Shown: positions 14,737 through 22,618 of the stretch, one piece after another
How positions within the stretch are numbered: the first letter of the stretch is position 1
Layout: the number at the start of each line of letters is the position of its first letter
DNA from: UBA5499 sp002426275
GTDB lineage: Bacteria > Bacillota > DTU084
Reading direction: 5' to 3'
Assembly: GCA_937888735.1 (NCBI GenBank)
Contig: CALASN010000027.1
Coordinates: forward strand, 1-22,939
Length of the DNA stretch: 22,939 bases
Translations under genes and position numbers: made by a program
The notes under the pieces: model-generated
What the model was told of the DNA's origin: nothing
The model's database searches: none
The model's input: only the letters and a program-made list of their open reading frames with translations

Positions 14737-14779
14737 ATTATTCGCTTCAGCAGGCCTTATCTCCTGCTTACAGCGAAAG

Positions 14780-14807
14780 AAAAAGGCCGGGAATTCGGCC
14801 TTTTTTT
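14780..14807. terminator. Terminator after parB
   Basis: Arms AAAAAGGCCG (14780-14789) and CGGCCTTTTT (14796-14805) pair perfectly around a 6-base loop, with T runs on both strands. It lies about 65 bases past the parB stop and ends the mnmE-to-parB transcript. Confidence 0.88.
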
Positions 14808-14870
14808 CAAAACATCCTGTCACGCAAAGTGAATGAACTTTACCAAAAATACTGAGGAGTTCTGACGAAT

Positions 14871-15725
14871 TTACGCCAACTCCTCAGTCAAACCAAATAT
14901 TTCTAAAATCCGTTCCAAATCCTCAGCGCCATAATAGTCGATCTCAATCCTCCCGCCCTTAGCTTTGGGAGTAATCCGAACATGCGTTCCCAAACGGGAA
15001 ATCAACGATTCTTCTACTGCCACAAGCTGAGGATCAACCTTCTTACTTTGCGGATGCTGTTTCTTCTTGGCAAGCACAGCGCGAATCATATTCTCAGTTT
15101 CCCGCACAGAAAGTCCTCGCTTCACAATCTCTTGATAGACGGCCATTTGATTGCTGTAACCGTTGAGCGCCAATAGCGCCCTGGCATGACCGGCTGTGAT
15201 TGTTTCACGTGAAACACCCTGACAAATTTCTTCAGGCAGCGTCAGCAGCCGCAGAGCATTAGCAATGGCAGGCCTGCTTTTGCCCAGCGTTTGCGCCAAT
15301 TCCTCTTGGGTAAAAGCGAACTGGGACTGTAGCTGCTGATAAGCGTTTGCTTCTTCTATGGCATTAAGATTTTCCCGCTGTAAGTTCTCGATCAAGGCCA
15401 GCATCATCAACTTGTCATCGTCAAGTTGCCTGACAACCACAGGCACAAGGCTTAGGCCCGCTTGTCTGGCTGCGCGCCAACGCCTTTCCCCGGAGACTAA
15501 AGTGTATTGATCAGCCTCTTGCCTGACAATAAGCGGCTGAATGATACCATGTTCTTTAATCGAAGTGGCAAGCTCGGTAAGCTTTTCAGGATCAAACTCT
15601 CGCCGTGGTTGAAAAGGATTGGGCTGAATGTTCTCCACGGAGACCTGCCTGATGGTTTCGCCGGGGGCGGAAATCGGTTCGATTAAAGCCTCCAAACCTC
15701 TTCCTAGCGCTGAACGTTTACTCAT
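14871..15725 (-). CDS. parB: Chromosome partitioning protein ParB (Spo0J)
   Basis: ParB binds parS, spreads as a CTP-dependent clamp and recruits SMC and ParA for chromosome segregation; in spore formers it also affects initiation of sporulation. The 284-residue product shows IQPNPFQPR at 33-41, the CTP-binding GERRWRAAR at 79-87, IENLQRENLN at 112-121, a helix-turn-helix around 137-165 and a C-terminal dimerisation part. The N-terminal SKRSALGRGLEALI fits the ParA-stimulating tail with a basic residue. The ATG at 15725 overlaps the parA stop by 8 bases and has AAAGGTGAGG ahead. The longer in-frame start at 15767 has no support. The gene contains a parS site. Confidence 0.97.
   Translation of the reverse strand: MSKRSALGRGLEALIEPISAPGETIRQVSVENIQPNPFQPRREFDPEKLTELATSIKEHGIIQPLIVRQEADQYTLVSGERRWRAARQAGLSLVPVVVRQLDDDKLMMLALIENLQRENLNAIEEANAYQQLQSQFAFTQEELAQTLGKSRPAIANALRLLTLPEEICQGVSRETITAGHARALLALNGYSNQMAVYQEIVKRGLSVRETENMIRAVLAKKKQHPQSKKVDPQLVAVEESLISRLGTHVRITPKAKGGRIEIDYYGAEDLERILEIFGLTEELA
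15201..15216. promoter_or_regulatory. parS centromere site
   Basis: TGTTTCACGTGAAACA is a perfect palindrome and an exact match to the bacterial chromosomal parS consensus. It lies inside parB, encoding residues around VSRET, the same place where one B. subtilis parS lies in spo0J. It should nucleate ParB loading next to the replication origin. Confidence 0.97.
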
Positions 15726-16506
15726 TAGCAACCTCACCTTTCTCAAACGGTAAGCCGCAGAATTCACGGGCTAAATTACGATAGGCCTCAGCTCCCCGAG
15801 AACGCTCATCATATAAAATAATGGGCTGGCCAAAACTTGGCGCCTCACTTAGTTTGACATTTCTGGGGATCACGGTCTGATAAACTTTCTCCCGAAAGAA
15901 GTTGCGCACCTCTGAGATCACCTGCTGGGACAGATTAGTTCTGGCATCATACATGGTAAGCACTACCCCCGCCACAGTCAGGGAAGGGTTCAAATGTTTT
16001 CTCACCAAATCCAATGTCTTAATGAGCTGCCCCAGTCCTTCAAGAGCATAATATTCACATTGAATCGGTACCAGAGCGCCTGAGGCGGCAGCCAAGGCAT
16101 TGAGAGTCAACAATCCCAAAGAAGGAGGACAGTCAATTAAAATCGTATCGTAAGCTGACTGGAGCTTGGCCAGCGCTCCTTTGAGCCGCATCTCTCTTGA
16201 AAGGCCAGAGACCAGCTCCACCTCGGCGCCGGCTAAGGCAATGGTGGCAGGAGCTATGTCCAGCCTGGGAATGGCGGTTTGCAAAATCACGTCCTGCAAA
16301 GGCTTTTCCTCAAGCAGCACCTGATAAACGCTGGCTTCAAGCTTTTTTTTATCAATCCCCAAGCCGCTTGAAGCATTGCCTTGGGGATCTATGTCAACTA
16401 TCAACACTCGCTGCCCCAGTTCAGCCAGGCATGCTCCTAAGTTTACCGCTGTGGTGGATTTACCAACACCGCCTTTTTGATTAACTACCGCCAGCACCGT
16501 GCCCAT
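15718..16506 (-). CDS. parA: Chromosome partitioning ATPase ParA (Soj)
   Basis: A MinD/ParA-family ATPase of 262 residues that binds DNA non-specifically as an ATP dimer and works with ParB in origin segregation. In Bacillus the homologue Soj also regulates DnaA. The deviant Walker A KGGVGKST is at 11-18 with the signature Lys11, followed by DIDPQGN at 38-44 and LIDCPPSLG at about 123-131. The length is that of the chromosomal type without an N-terminal regulatory domain. The ATG has an excellent GGAGGTGA upstream. It begins 29 bases after rsmG and overlaps parB by 8 bases, so translation of the pair is coupled. Confidence 0.97.
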   Translation of the reverse strand: MGTVLAVVNQKGGVGKSTTAVNLGACLAELGQRVLIVDIDPQGNASSGLGIDKKKLEASVYQVLLEEKPLQDVILQTAIPRLDIAPATIALAGAEVELVSGLSREMRLKGALAKLQSAYDTILIDCPPSLGLLTLNALAAASGALVPIQCEYYALEGLGQLIKTLDLVRKHLNPSLTVAGVVLTMYDARTNLSQQVISEVRNFFREKVYQTVIPRNVKLSEAPSFGQPIILYDERSRGAEAYRNLAREFCGLPFEKGEVANE

Positions 16507-16535
16507 AGGCTCACCTCCAGAAAAGTCTTCATTAA

Positions 16536-17285
16536 TTATGTTCTCTTTTTCTTAGCTGGTTCCTGCCTGGCAAGAAGCGGCTTTTTTCCCGGAACCCCAG
16601 CCCGCCTGGGATAAGAGGCGGGAGTGGGCCGGCGCTTTCTAATTACCACCAGATGTCTGATTCCATAATCCCCGGGAAGAGCCAATTTTGGGGTGGCCAG
16701 CAATTCTCCGCCCAAAAGCTCCAACGCATAATCGGCTTCGGCAAGCTCCGCTTGCACCTCTGGTCCCTTATAGGCAATCATCAGGCCTCCTTGCGAGACC
16801 AAAGGCAAACAAAGTTCCACCAAGACCGGCAATTTCGCCACAGCCCTGCTGGTGACAAGTTCGTATCTCTCTCGGGACTCCGGCTTTTGACCAAAATCTT
16901 CCGCCCTGGACCAAATCAGCTCCACGACTAGCTTTAGCTGCTCGCAGGCTGTCTCTAGAAATTCTACCCGTTTATGCAAGGAATCCAACAGGGTCAGCTG
17001 CCAGTTTGGACGAACGATGGCCAAAGGTATGCCTGGAAAACCAGCTCCTGTGCCAACATCCAAAACTTTTCCCTGCAGGTCTGCCACAAACGGAAGGATG
17101 CTCAGCGAATCCAAAAGATGCTTATAGACAAAGGTGGGCCAGTCAAGCTGGCCCGTGAGATTAAGGCGCCTGTTACCTTCCATCACCAGATCGCCAAACT
17201 GCAGCAGCCGCTGAATTTGCGCAACCGAAAGGGACAAATCCGATTGGTTTGCTAAAATCTGGGCAGCTTCAGTTCTCTCGCTCAT
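16536..17285 (-). CDS. rsmG: 16S rRNA (guanine-527 N7) methyltransferase RsmG
   Basis: RsmG (GidB) methylates G527 of 16S rRNA using SAM; its loss gives low-level streptomycin resistance in several bacteria. The 249-residue product has the N-terminal NLTG (42-45), the SAM loop DVGTGAGFPG (76-85), and a Class I Rossmann fold beyond. The basic tail with YPRRAGVPGKKPL is common in Bacillota homologues. The ATG at 17285 lies after AGAGGAG and overlaps the mnmG stop by 17 bases. An upstream in-frame start at 17315 would lie deeper in mnmG and lacks a ribosome binding site. Order mnmE-mnmG-rsmG-parA-parB is typical of Bacillota. Confidence 0.96.
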   Translation of the reverse strand: MSERTEAAQILANQSDLSLSVAQIQRLLQFGDLVMEGNRRLNLTGQLDWPTFVYKHLLDSLSILPFVADLQGKVLDVGTGAGFPGIPLAIVRPNWQLTLLDSLHKRVEFLETACEQLKLVVELIWSRAEDFGQKPESRERYELVTSRAVAKLPVLVELCLPLVSQGGLMIAYKGPEVQAELAEADYALELLGGELLATPKLALPGDYGIRHLVVIRKRRPTPASYPRRAGVPGKKPLLARQEPAKKKRT

Positions 17286-19122
17286 GATTTTCTCCTCTCT
17301 CCAGGTAGATGCCAAGCACAGCTATGTCGGCAGGCGTTACTCCGCCGCGCAATGCTTCTCCTAAAGTGTGGGGTTTAAGCTGGGATAATTTGTCTTTTCC
17401 TTCCATGGACAAACCCGGTATTTTTCGCCAATCAAACTCTGCAGGTAGACGACGGCCTTCCTGCCGGCGAAACCTCGCCACCTGGGAGTCTTGTTTATTG
17501 ATATAGCCCTCATATTTAATGCAAATCTCGACTTCTTCGATGACGTCAAAAGGCAATTCCGGCCGCTGAGAATCGCAGGCTGCCAACTGTGCATAAGTCA
17601 CATTTGGCCTGCGCAGCAGCTGAGCCAAAGAGACGCCTTCCGAGCCGCTCAGATCCAGGCTCTGCAGCTCTTCGCTGCCGATTCTGGTGGTCAGCAGGCG
17701 CTTCTGCTCCTCTTCCAGCAATGACTTTTTCTTTTGAAACGCAGCATAGCGTTCATCGTCGATGAGGCCTATTTTACGCCCCAGTTCTACCAGCCGCAAA
17801 TCAGCATTGTCCTGACGCAACAACAACCGATACTCAGCTCTGGCGGTCATAAGTCTGTACGGTTCGTCTGTGCCTTTGCCCACCAAATCGTCCAGCATTA
17901 CCCCCAGGTATGCTTGACTGCGATCGATGATCAGCGGCTCTTGCCCTTTTAGGTAGCGCGCGGCGTTGACGCCGGCTATCAGCCCTTGGGCTGCGGCTTC
18001 CTCATAGCCTGAAGTGCCGTTAATTTGGCCGGCGGCAAAGAGACCTAAAACTTCCGGTACAGCCAAAGAGTATTCCAATTGCGTAGGTACCAGACAGTCG
18101 TATTCAATAGCGTAACCCGGTCGCATCATGCGGGCATGCTCCAATCCCGGGATAGTAGCGAGCATCTCCAACTGCACGTCTTCAGGCAAGCTGGTGGAAA
18201 GCCCACCCACATAGTATTCTCGAGTGTGACGTCCTTCAGGTTCCAAGAAAATGTGATGCTGCTCTCTATGCGGGAACTGACAGACCTTCGTTTCAAAGGA
18301 AGGACAATATCTGGGTCCAACTCCCTTAATCTGGCCGGAATAAAGGGGGGCCCGCTGGAGATTTGCCAAAACCAACTCTCTCGTGGCGACGGTAGTTTCC
18401 GTGAGCCAGCAAGGAAGCTGATCTTCTCGCTGCCGGGAACGATCCGTCCAAAAGGAAAAAAAGAGTCTGGGATCTCCGTATTGTCTCTCCATTTTGCCGA
18501 AATCAACGGTATCGCCATGCACCCGTGGCGGAGTGCCTGTTTTAAAACGACGAATTTGAAAGCCAAGCTCCCGGAGATTATCCGCCAAATCTACTGCCGG
18601 CAGCTGTCCCTGGGGACCGGAAGGATAGTGGCTCTCTCCTAAATGCACCTCTCCCCGGAGAAAAGTGCCTGTGGCCAGAATCACAGCTCTAGCTGCAATT
18701 TCCAAACCGCTGTTGGTGACAATCCCGCATAATCTGCCTGCCTTGACGGACAGGCGCTTCACAACCGCCTGCCTCAGCTCAACCCCAGGCTCTCTTTCCA
18801 AGACCATGCGCATTTGCCGCTGGTAGTTAACTTTATCCGCTTGCGCGCGCAGAGAACGCACCGCAGGACCTTTGCTGGTATTGAGCATCCTGATTTGCAA
18901 CGCCGCTTTGTCGATATTCTTAGCCATCTCTCCTCCCAAAGCATCGATTTCCCTCACTACCTGCGCTTTTCCGGGACCACCGATCGAAGGATTACAAGCC
19001 ATGAAGGCAATATTATCGAGATTCAACGTCAAAATCAAAGTCTTCATTCCAAGCCTGGCAGCGGCCAAGGCCGCTTCACAGCCAGCATGTCCAGAGCCAA
19101 TTACGATCACATCGTAACGCAT
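17269..19122 (-). CDS. mnmG: tRNA uridine-5-carboxymethylaminomethyl modification enzyme MnmG
   Basis: MnmG (GidA) is the FAD-containing partner of MnmE. The complex adds a carboxymethylaminomethyl group to wobble uridine 34 of certain tRNAs. The product has 617 residues, near the usual 620-630. It shows the FAD loop GSGHAGCEAA at about 9-18, ACNPSIGG at about 42-49, the conserved CPSFETKV segment, EYDCLVP, and the late MTARAEYRLLLRQDNADLRL region. No interruption is visible. The ATG lies 9 bases after the mnmE stop with AGTGAGGTGAG as binding site. Its end overlaps rsmG. Confidence 0.97.
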   Translation of the reverse strand: MRYDVIVIGSGHAGCEAALAAARLGMKTLILTLNLDNIAFMACNPSIGGPGKAQVVREIDALGGEMAKNIDKAALQIRMLNTSKGPAVRSLRAQADKVNYQRQMRMVLEREPGVELRQAVVKRLSVKAGRLCGIVTNSGLEIAARAVILATGTFLRGEVHLGESHYPSGPQGQLPAVDLADNLRELGFQIRRFKTGTPPRVHGDTVDFGKMERQYGDPRLFFSFWTDRSRQREDQLPCWLTETTVATRELVLANLQRAPLYSGQIKGVGPRYCPSFETKVCQFPHREQHHIFLEPEGRHTREYYVGGLSTSLPEDVQLEMLATIPGLEHARMMRPGYAIEYDCLVPTQLEYSLAVPEVLGLFAAGQINGTSGYEEAAAQGLIAGVNAARYLKGQEPLIIDRSQAYLGVMLDDLVGKGTDEPYRLMTARAEYRLLLRQDNADLRLVELGRKIGLIDDERYAAFQKKKSLLEEEQKRLLTTRIGSEELQSLDLSGSEGVSLAQLLRRPNVTYAQLAACDSQRPELPFDVIEEVEICIKYEGYINKQDSQVARFRRQEGRRLPAEFDWRKIPGLSMEGKDKLSQLKPHTLGEALRGGVTPADIAVLGIYLERGENHEREN

Positions 19123-19131
19123 GGTCTCACC

Positions 19132-20481
19132 TCACTTTCCCAAACAAAAATTACTGAATATTCTATCTAATAATCCTTCCACTAGATTCTCGCCGGTAAT
19201 CTCTCCAAATTTTTCCACTGCATCCCGCAAATCTATGGCCACCAAATCCTCCGGCACAGCTTGAGCCTTGGCGGCCAAAGCTTCGCGCAAAGAACGCTGA
19301 GCGGCATAAAGGGCATCCTTTTGCCTGGCGTTGACCAATAATCCTTGATCAGCCTCTGGCGCGGCGGTCCCCTTCGCGGCGATAGCTGCTTTCAATTTCT
19401 CCAGACCTTCTCCGGTTTTGGCAGAAACGAGGTAGGCGGGAGCCTGGGAATAACTGCGCAGCTCCGAGCTGTCGAAGGCTGCCGGCAAATCTCTCTTATT
19501 GATCACCAACAGCGCTTTTTCCGGAGGAAAGCTCTCCAACAGCTCTTTTTCTTCGCTGGAAAGCGGTTTGCTGCCATCGCAGACTAACAGCACCAGGCTG
19601 GCTTCCCGAGCGGCGCGCCTGGCCAGCTTGACGCCCAATTCCTCCGCGGGATCTTCAGCTCGACGCAGCCCGGCAGTATCATGCAGCAGCACAGGGATCC
19701 CGTTGATATTCACGGCCTCGGCAATTATATCGCGGGTTGTGCCTGGACAAGCAGTCACTATTGCGCGCTCTGTTTCCAATAGCGCGTTCAGCAAGCTAGA
19801 TTTTCCAACATTAGGGCTGCCGATAATGCTCACGGGCAGACCCTCCCGAAGAATCTGACCGCTTTCTCCCAAAGCCAGCAGCTTTTCAGTCTGCTGGGTG
19901 ATAAGAGCCACTTCCTCCCAGAGCTCCCCGGGCAAAGGAGTCTCTATTTCATCGGGAAAATCCAACCTGCTTTCAATTTGGGCAAGGATATCCAAAAGCT
20001 TGTCTCTTAAATCCTTGATCTTCCTGCTGAGGCTGCCTTCCAACTGCCGGATGGCAACAGAAGCCGCTTTGCTGGTCTTAGCGTTAATTAAATCATTGAT
20101 GGCTTCGGCTTGCGTCAGATCCAGTTTGCCATTGAGGAAAGCCCGCTGTGTAAATTCACCCGGTTTTGCCAGCCTGGAACCTGCTTGCAAACAACGATCC
20201 AGAACCTTCCTCAACACTACGGTGCCCCCGTGGCAATGAAGCTCCAGCAAGTCTTCACCTGTATAAGAATGAGGTGCAGCCATCAATGCAAACAGGCATT
20301 GATCGATGAGCTCGCCTGTTTGCGATAAGATTTTGGCAAAATAAAGCCGCCGGGGCTCCGGTCTGACTCCTTTCCAGCTGAGGAAAGCACTTCCAATTTT
20401 CCAAACATCTTTTCCACTGACACGGACAATGCCGATGCCGCCTGGAGCCGCAGTGGAAATCGCCGCAATCGTTTCATCCAT
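19132..20481 (-). CDS. mnmE: tRNA modification GTPase MnmE
   Basis: MnmE (TrmE) is a potassium-dependent GTPase that acts with MnmG on wobble uridines. The 449-residue product has the N-terminal tetrahydrofolate-binding domain (TIAAISTAAPGGIGIVRVSG at 4-23, typical), a helical domain and an inserted G domain. The G domain carries GSPNVGKS at 221-228, GTTRD at 247-251, DTAGLR at 268-273 and NKRD at 328-331. It ends in the conserved C-terminal CLGK, whose Cys is needed for activity in studied homologues. The ATG follows AAGGTGA. A hairpin separates it from jag, so it may start its own transcript, but I see no clear promoter in the about 40 bases available. Confidence 0.97.
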   Translation of the reverse strand: MDETIAAISTAAPGGIGIVRVSGKDVWKIGSAFLSWKGVRPEPRRLYFAKILSQTGELIDQCLFALMAAPHSYTGEDLLELHCHGGTVVLRKVLDRCLQAGSRLAKPGEFTQRAFLNGKLDLTQAEAINDLINAKTSKAASVAIRQLEGSLSRKIKDLRDKLLDILAQIESRLDFPDEIETPLPGELWEEVALITQQTEKLLALGESGQILREGLPVSIIGSPNVGKSSLLNALLETERAIVTACPGTTRDIIAEAVNINGIPVLLHDTAGLRRAEDPAEELGVKLARRAAREASLVLLVCDGSKPLSSEEKELLESFPPEKALLVINKRDLPAAFDSSELRSYSQAPAYLVSAKTGEGLEKLKAAIAAKGTAAPEADQGLLVNARQKDALYAAQRSLREALAAKAQAVPEDLVAIDLRDAVEKFGEITGENLVEGLLDRIFSNFCLGK

Positions 20482-20532
20482 TTCATTTCACCTTTTCAAA
20501 TCGTTAAAAATGGAAACTTCCTGCTAAACGAC

Positions 20533-20563
20533 AAATGCGTGTTCCTGCTCAGAACACGCATTT
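20533..20563 (-). terminator. Strong hairpin between jag and mnmE
   Basis: Perfect 12-base arms AAATGCGTGTTC (20533-20544) and GAACACGCATTT (20552-20563) surround a 7-base loop. In the minus direction the stem ends in ATTT and then GTCGTTT, a weak T tract. It probably ends or attenuates the rpmH-to-jag transcript. Confidence 0.65.
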
Positions 20564-20590
20564 AAAAACCCAACCGCTTTCCGGAATCTT

Positions 20591-21235
20591 TCAGGAATGA
20601 TTTTCTCCTTGGCTAGGAGCAATTATTACCCTGCGAAAAGGTTCTTTCCCTTCGCTGAAAGTACATACATCCTTATTATCTTGAAGGGCGGTATGAATTA
20701 TTCTCCGTTCCTGAGGATTCATAGGTTCCAATACTTTTCGCCTGCCCTGGGAAATAACTTTCTGAGCTATATTGTGCGCCAAAAGGGTCAATGATTCTTC
20801 ACGCTTCTGGCGATAACCTTCTACGTCCAAAATAATCCTCAAATATTCGCCTTCACCGCGATTGGTAGCCAGACTTACCAAATACTGCAGATCATTCAAC
20901 GTCTGACCCCGTTTGCCGATCAAAATCCCTAAGTTGCTGCCAGTGAGATCCAAATGGAGTTGCGTCGCGTCTGTTTGTGTGCTCTTCAGGTGGTAATTGG
21001 TTATGCCCATCGCGCTGAGCAGCTGCTGTAAAAACGTTTCAGCCTTCCGCGCTTTGGGACTTTTTTCTTCCCGAACAGAAACCTCAACCATACAAGGACG
21101 GCTACCAATGCCTAAAAAGCCGCGATTTCCTTCTTCAAGAACCTGAACATCAACCTTTTCACGGCTGACTTTGAGCTCCGTTAAGGCTTCCGCCACTGCC
21201 TCGTCAATGGTTTTTCCGGTTTTTTTTACTTTCAA
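20591..21235 (-). CDS. jag: RNA-binding protein Jag / KhpB (SpoIIIJ-associated)
   Basis: A small RNA-binding protein almost always encoded after yidC in Bacillota; its homologue KhpB pairs with KhpA and affects cell elongation and sRNA handling. The 214-residue product has the Jag N-terminal domain (about 1-50, VKKTGKTIDEAVAEAL), a KH domain with GKRG at about 108-111, and an R3H domain (about 146-207, with PQERRIIHTAL and a closing EPFRRVIIAP). The open frame runs 42 residues further upstream, but the true start is the TTG at 21235: it has GGGAGG nine bases upstream and gives the family-typical beginning. It overlaps the end of yidC by 32 bases. Confidence 0.95.
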   Translation of the reverse strand: MKVKKTGKTIDEAVAEALTELKVSREKVDVQVLEEGNRGFLGIGSRPCMVEVSVREEKSPKARKAETFLQQLLSAMGITNYHLKSTQTDATQLHLDLTGSNLGILIGKRGQTLNDLQYLVSLATNRGEGEYLRIILDVEGYRQKREESLTLLAHNIAQKVISQGRRKVLEPMNPQERRIIHTALQDNKDVCTFSEGKEPFRRVIIAPSQGENHS

Positions 21236-21884
21236 CTTTTTTCGCCTCCCTTTGCACTTCCGCCTGCTTTTCTTTCTTGTCCCAGGCCAAGTTAAAAAAG
21301 TATTGCTGACCCATGGAAAGAAAGTTGAAAACAGACCAATAAAGGGCAAGTCCAGCAGCAAAATTATAGCTCATAAAAAGCATGAAAATGGGCATCATCC
21401 ATAACATCATTTTGGAATTAGCATTCTGATCAATCATCATGGTTTTAGACTGGCCGAAAGTTGTAAGCGCCACCAAAATAGGCATGATAAAACGATCTGG
21501 TTTGCTCAAATCCGCTACCCATAAAAAGGAAGCCGCTTCCGCCGAAGTGATCTGTTTCATCAAAACATTATACAAAGCCAACATAACCGGAAGTTGAATC
21601 AGGGTGGGCAGACATCCGCTGAGAGGATTAACTTTATGCGCCTGATATAACTCCATCGTTTTCTTCTGATATTCTTCAGGCTTATCTTTGTATTTCTGCT
21701 GAATTTCATTTAAAAGCGGACTTAGCTTCCGCATCTGAGCGGAAGCTGTGAGCTGCTTATGGGTTAAGGGATAGAGAACTAGGCGCACCAAAATTGTCAG
21801 GAGAATGATTGCGATCCCGTAATTACCAGACAACTCATAGAATAATTCCAAAAGGTAACGAATACCATTCGATAATGCTCCCAT
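21204..21884 (-). CDS. yidC: Membrane protein insertase YidC (SpoIIIJ type)
   Basis: YidC inserts and folds membrane proteins alone or with SecYEG. The 226-residue product carries the core five-helix domain. The first core helix contains the conserved positively charged groove residue (ILVRLVLYPL, Arg34), followed by the cytoplasmic hairpin (residues about 45-85) and MPIFMLFMSYNFAAGLALYW in a later helix. The C-terminal tail is Lys-rich. Many Bacillota homologues have a lipoprotein signal peptide; none is present here, so this belongs to the shorter unprocessed form. The ATG follows a GAGGG that can be folded into a hairpin. yidD precedes it by 56 bases and jag overlaps its end. Confidence 0.96.
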   Translation of the reverse strand: MGALSNGIRYLLELFYELSGNYGIAIILLTILVRLVLYPLTHKQLTASAQMRKLSPLLNEIQQKYKDKPEEYQKKTMELYQAHKVNPLSGCLPTLIQLPVMLALYNVLMKQITSAEAASFLWVADLSKPDRFIMPILVALTTFGQSKTMMIDQNANSKMMLWMMPIFMLFMSYNFAAGLALYWSVFNFLSMGQQYFFNLAWDKKEKQAEVQREAKKVESKKNRKNH

Positions 21885-21888
21885 TTAA

Positions 21889-21921
21889 CCTGCCCTCAAG
21901 CGCGGGCAGTTTCCACCTGCC
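21889..21921 (-). promoter_or_regulatory. Competing hairpins over the yidC ribosome binding site
   Basis: On the minus strand GGCAG (21921-21917), CTGCCC (21909-21904) and GGGCAG (21895-21890) follow in order. The middle element can pair with either neighbour. Pairing with the third would bury GAGGG, the likely yidC ribosome binding site; pairing with the first would free it. Stems are short (5-6 pairs), so this is a hypothesis for translational control. Confidence 0.4.
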
Positions 21922-21940
21922 TTAAAAAATAAAATCTCCA

Positions 21941-22177
21941 CTATGGTGGATCAAAACCACTGCCTCCCCAAGGATGACAGCGTAAAATTCTCAAAATACT
22001 TTTCGCGCTGCCGCGAAAAAAACCATACTTTTCAATGGCAAGTTTGGAATATTCCGAGCAAGTCGGCCTGTAACGACAAGCAGGCAAAAGAAAGGGAGAG
22101 AGCGCCTTTTGATAAAAGGTAATCAGGCAAATTGCGACCTTTCCTAAAAACCTTTCCAAACTCCAGTTTTTTTCCAA
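21941..22177 (-). CDS. yidD: Membrane protein insertion efficiency factor YidD
   Basis: A small amphipathic, membrane-associated protein of 78 residues that assists YidC-dependent insertion. The family core is clear: ITFYQKALSPFLLPACRYRPTCSEYSK, then AIEKYGFFRGS and the closing RCHPWGGSGFDP. The N-terminus is about ten residues longer than usual. The TTG at 22177 has AGGAG eleven bases upstream. A second TTG at 22159 would give a more typical length but has a poorly spaced site. The gene overlaps rnpA by 34 bases if the first start is used, and lies just ahead of yidC. Confidence 0.95.
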   Translation of the reverse strand: MEKNWSLERFLGKVAICLITFYQKALSPFLLPACRYRPTCSEYSKLAIEKYGFFRGSAKSILRILRCHPWGGSGFDPP

Positions 22178-22482
22178 AGGTAGATCATCTCCTGAGCAAG
22201 CTCAGCGAAGCTGCTCTCCCGGGCCTTTGCTCTTGCTACGTTAACGATTATATAGCCTTGTTTCAAATTAGAGCTATGCTGGCGGTACAACTCCCGAAAG
22301 ACTCTTTTCAGGTGATTGCGAACCACAGCTGTGCCGATTTTTTTGCTCACCACAATTCCAATCTTGCTGGACTGTTGAACTGGCACCACATATAGGACAG
22401 CCCGCTTTCCCGCCAGTTTGCGTCCCTTTTCATAGGCAAAACGAAAATCTTGATTCCTTTTCAGGAAGAGCGTACTACGCAT
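22144..22482 (-). CDS. rnpA: Ribonuclease P protein component RnpA
   Basis: The protein subunit of RNase P, which helps the catalytic RNA mature the 5-prime ends of tRNAs. The 112-residue product contains the RNA-binding signature RNHLKRVFRELYR at about 55-67, preceded by VVSKKIG (44-50), and an N-terminal LKRNQDFRFAYEKG typical of the family. The ATG is just one base after the rpmH stop. No ribosome binding site is visible ahead of it (the sequence there is TTTCAGCCTAAG), so translation is probably coupled to rpmH termination. It is followed by yidD. Confidence 0.97.
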   Translation of the reverse strand: MRSTLFLKRNQDFRFAYEKGRKLAGKRAVLYVVPVQQSSKIGIVVSKKIGTAVVRNHLKRVFRELYRQHSSNLKQGYIIVNVARAKARESSFAELAQEMIYLWKKTGVWKGF

Positions 22483-22483
22483 C

Positions 22484-22618
22484 TTAGGCTGAAAGACGCG
22501 CTCTGCCCTTAGCCCGTCTGCTGGCCAAAACCCTCCGGCCGGCGCGGGTGCTCATCCTCTGGCGAAAACCGTGCTTCCTTTTTCTACGCCTTACTTTGGG
22601 CTGAAAAGTCTGCTTCAT
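22484..22618 (-). CDS. rpmH: 50S ribosomal protein L34
   Basis: A 44-residue, extremely basic ribosomal protein of the large subunit. It begins MKQTFQPKVRRRKRKHGFR and ends RAKGRARLSA, an exact family pattern and length. The open frame extends 64 residues upstream, but the ATG at 22618 is preceded by a purine-rich GAGGGGGG and gives the canonical N-terminus. It leads the rpmH-rnpA-yidD-yidC-jag unit. In most Bacillota dnaA lies on the other side, so the replication origin is expected just beyond the right end. Confidence 0.97.
   Translation of the reverse strand: MKQTFQPKVRRRKRKHGFRQRMSTRAGRRVLASRRAKGRARLSA

Noticed and set aside
18079..18642. Plus-strand frame of 187 codons inside mnmG
   Set aside because: Antisense shadow of a fully conserved gene; the protein has no recognisable domain.
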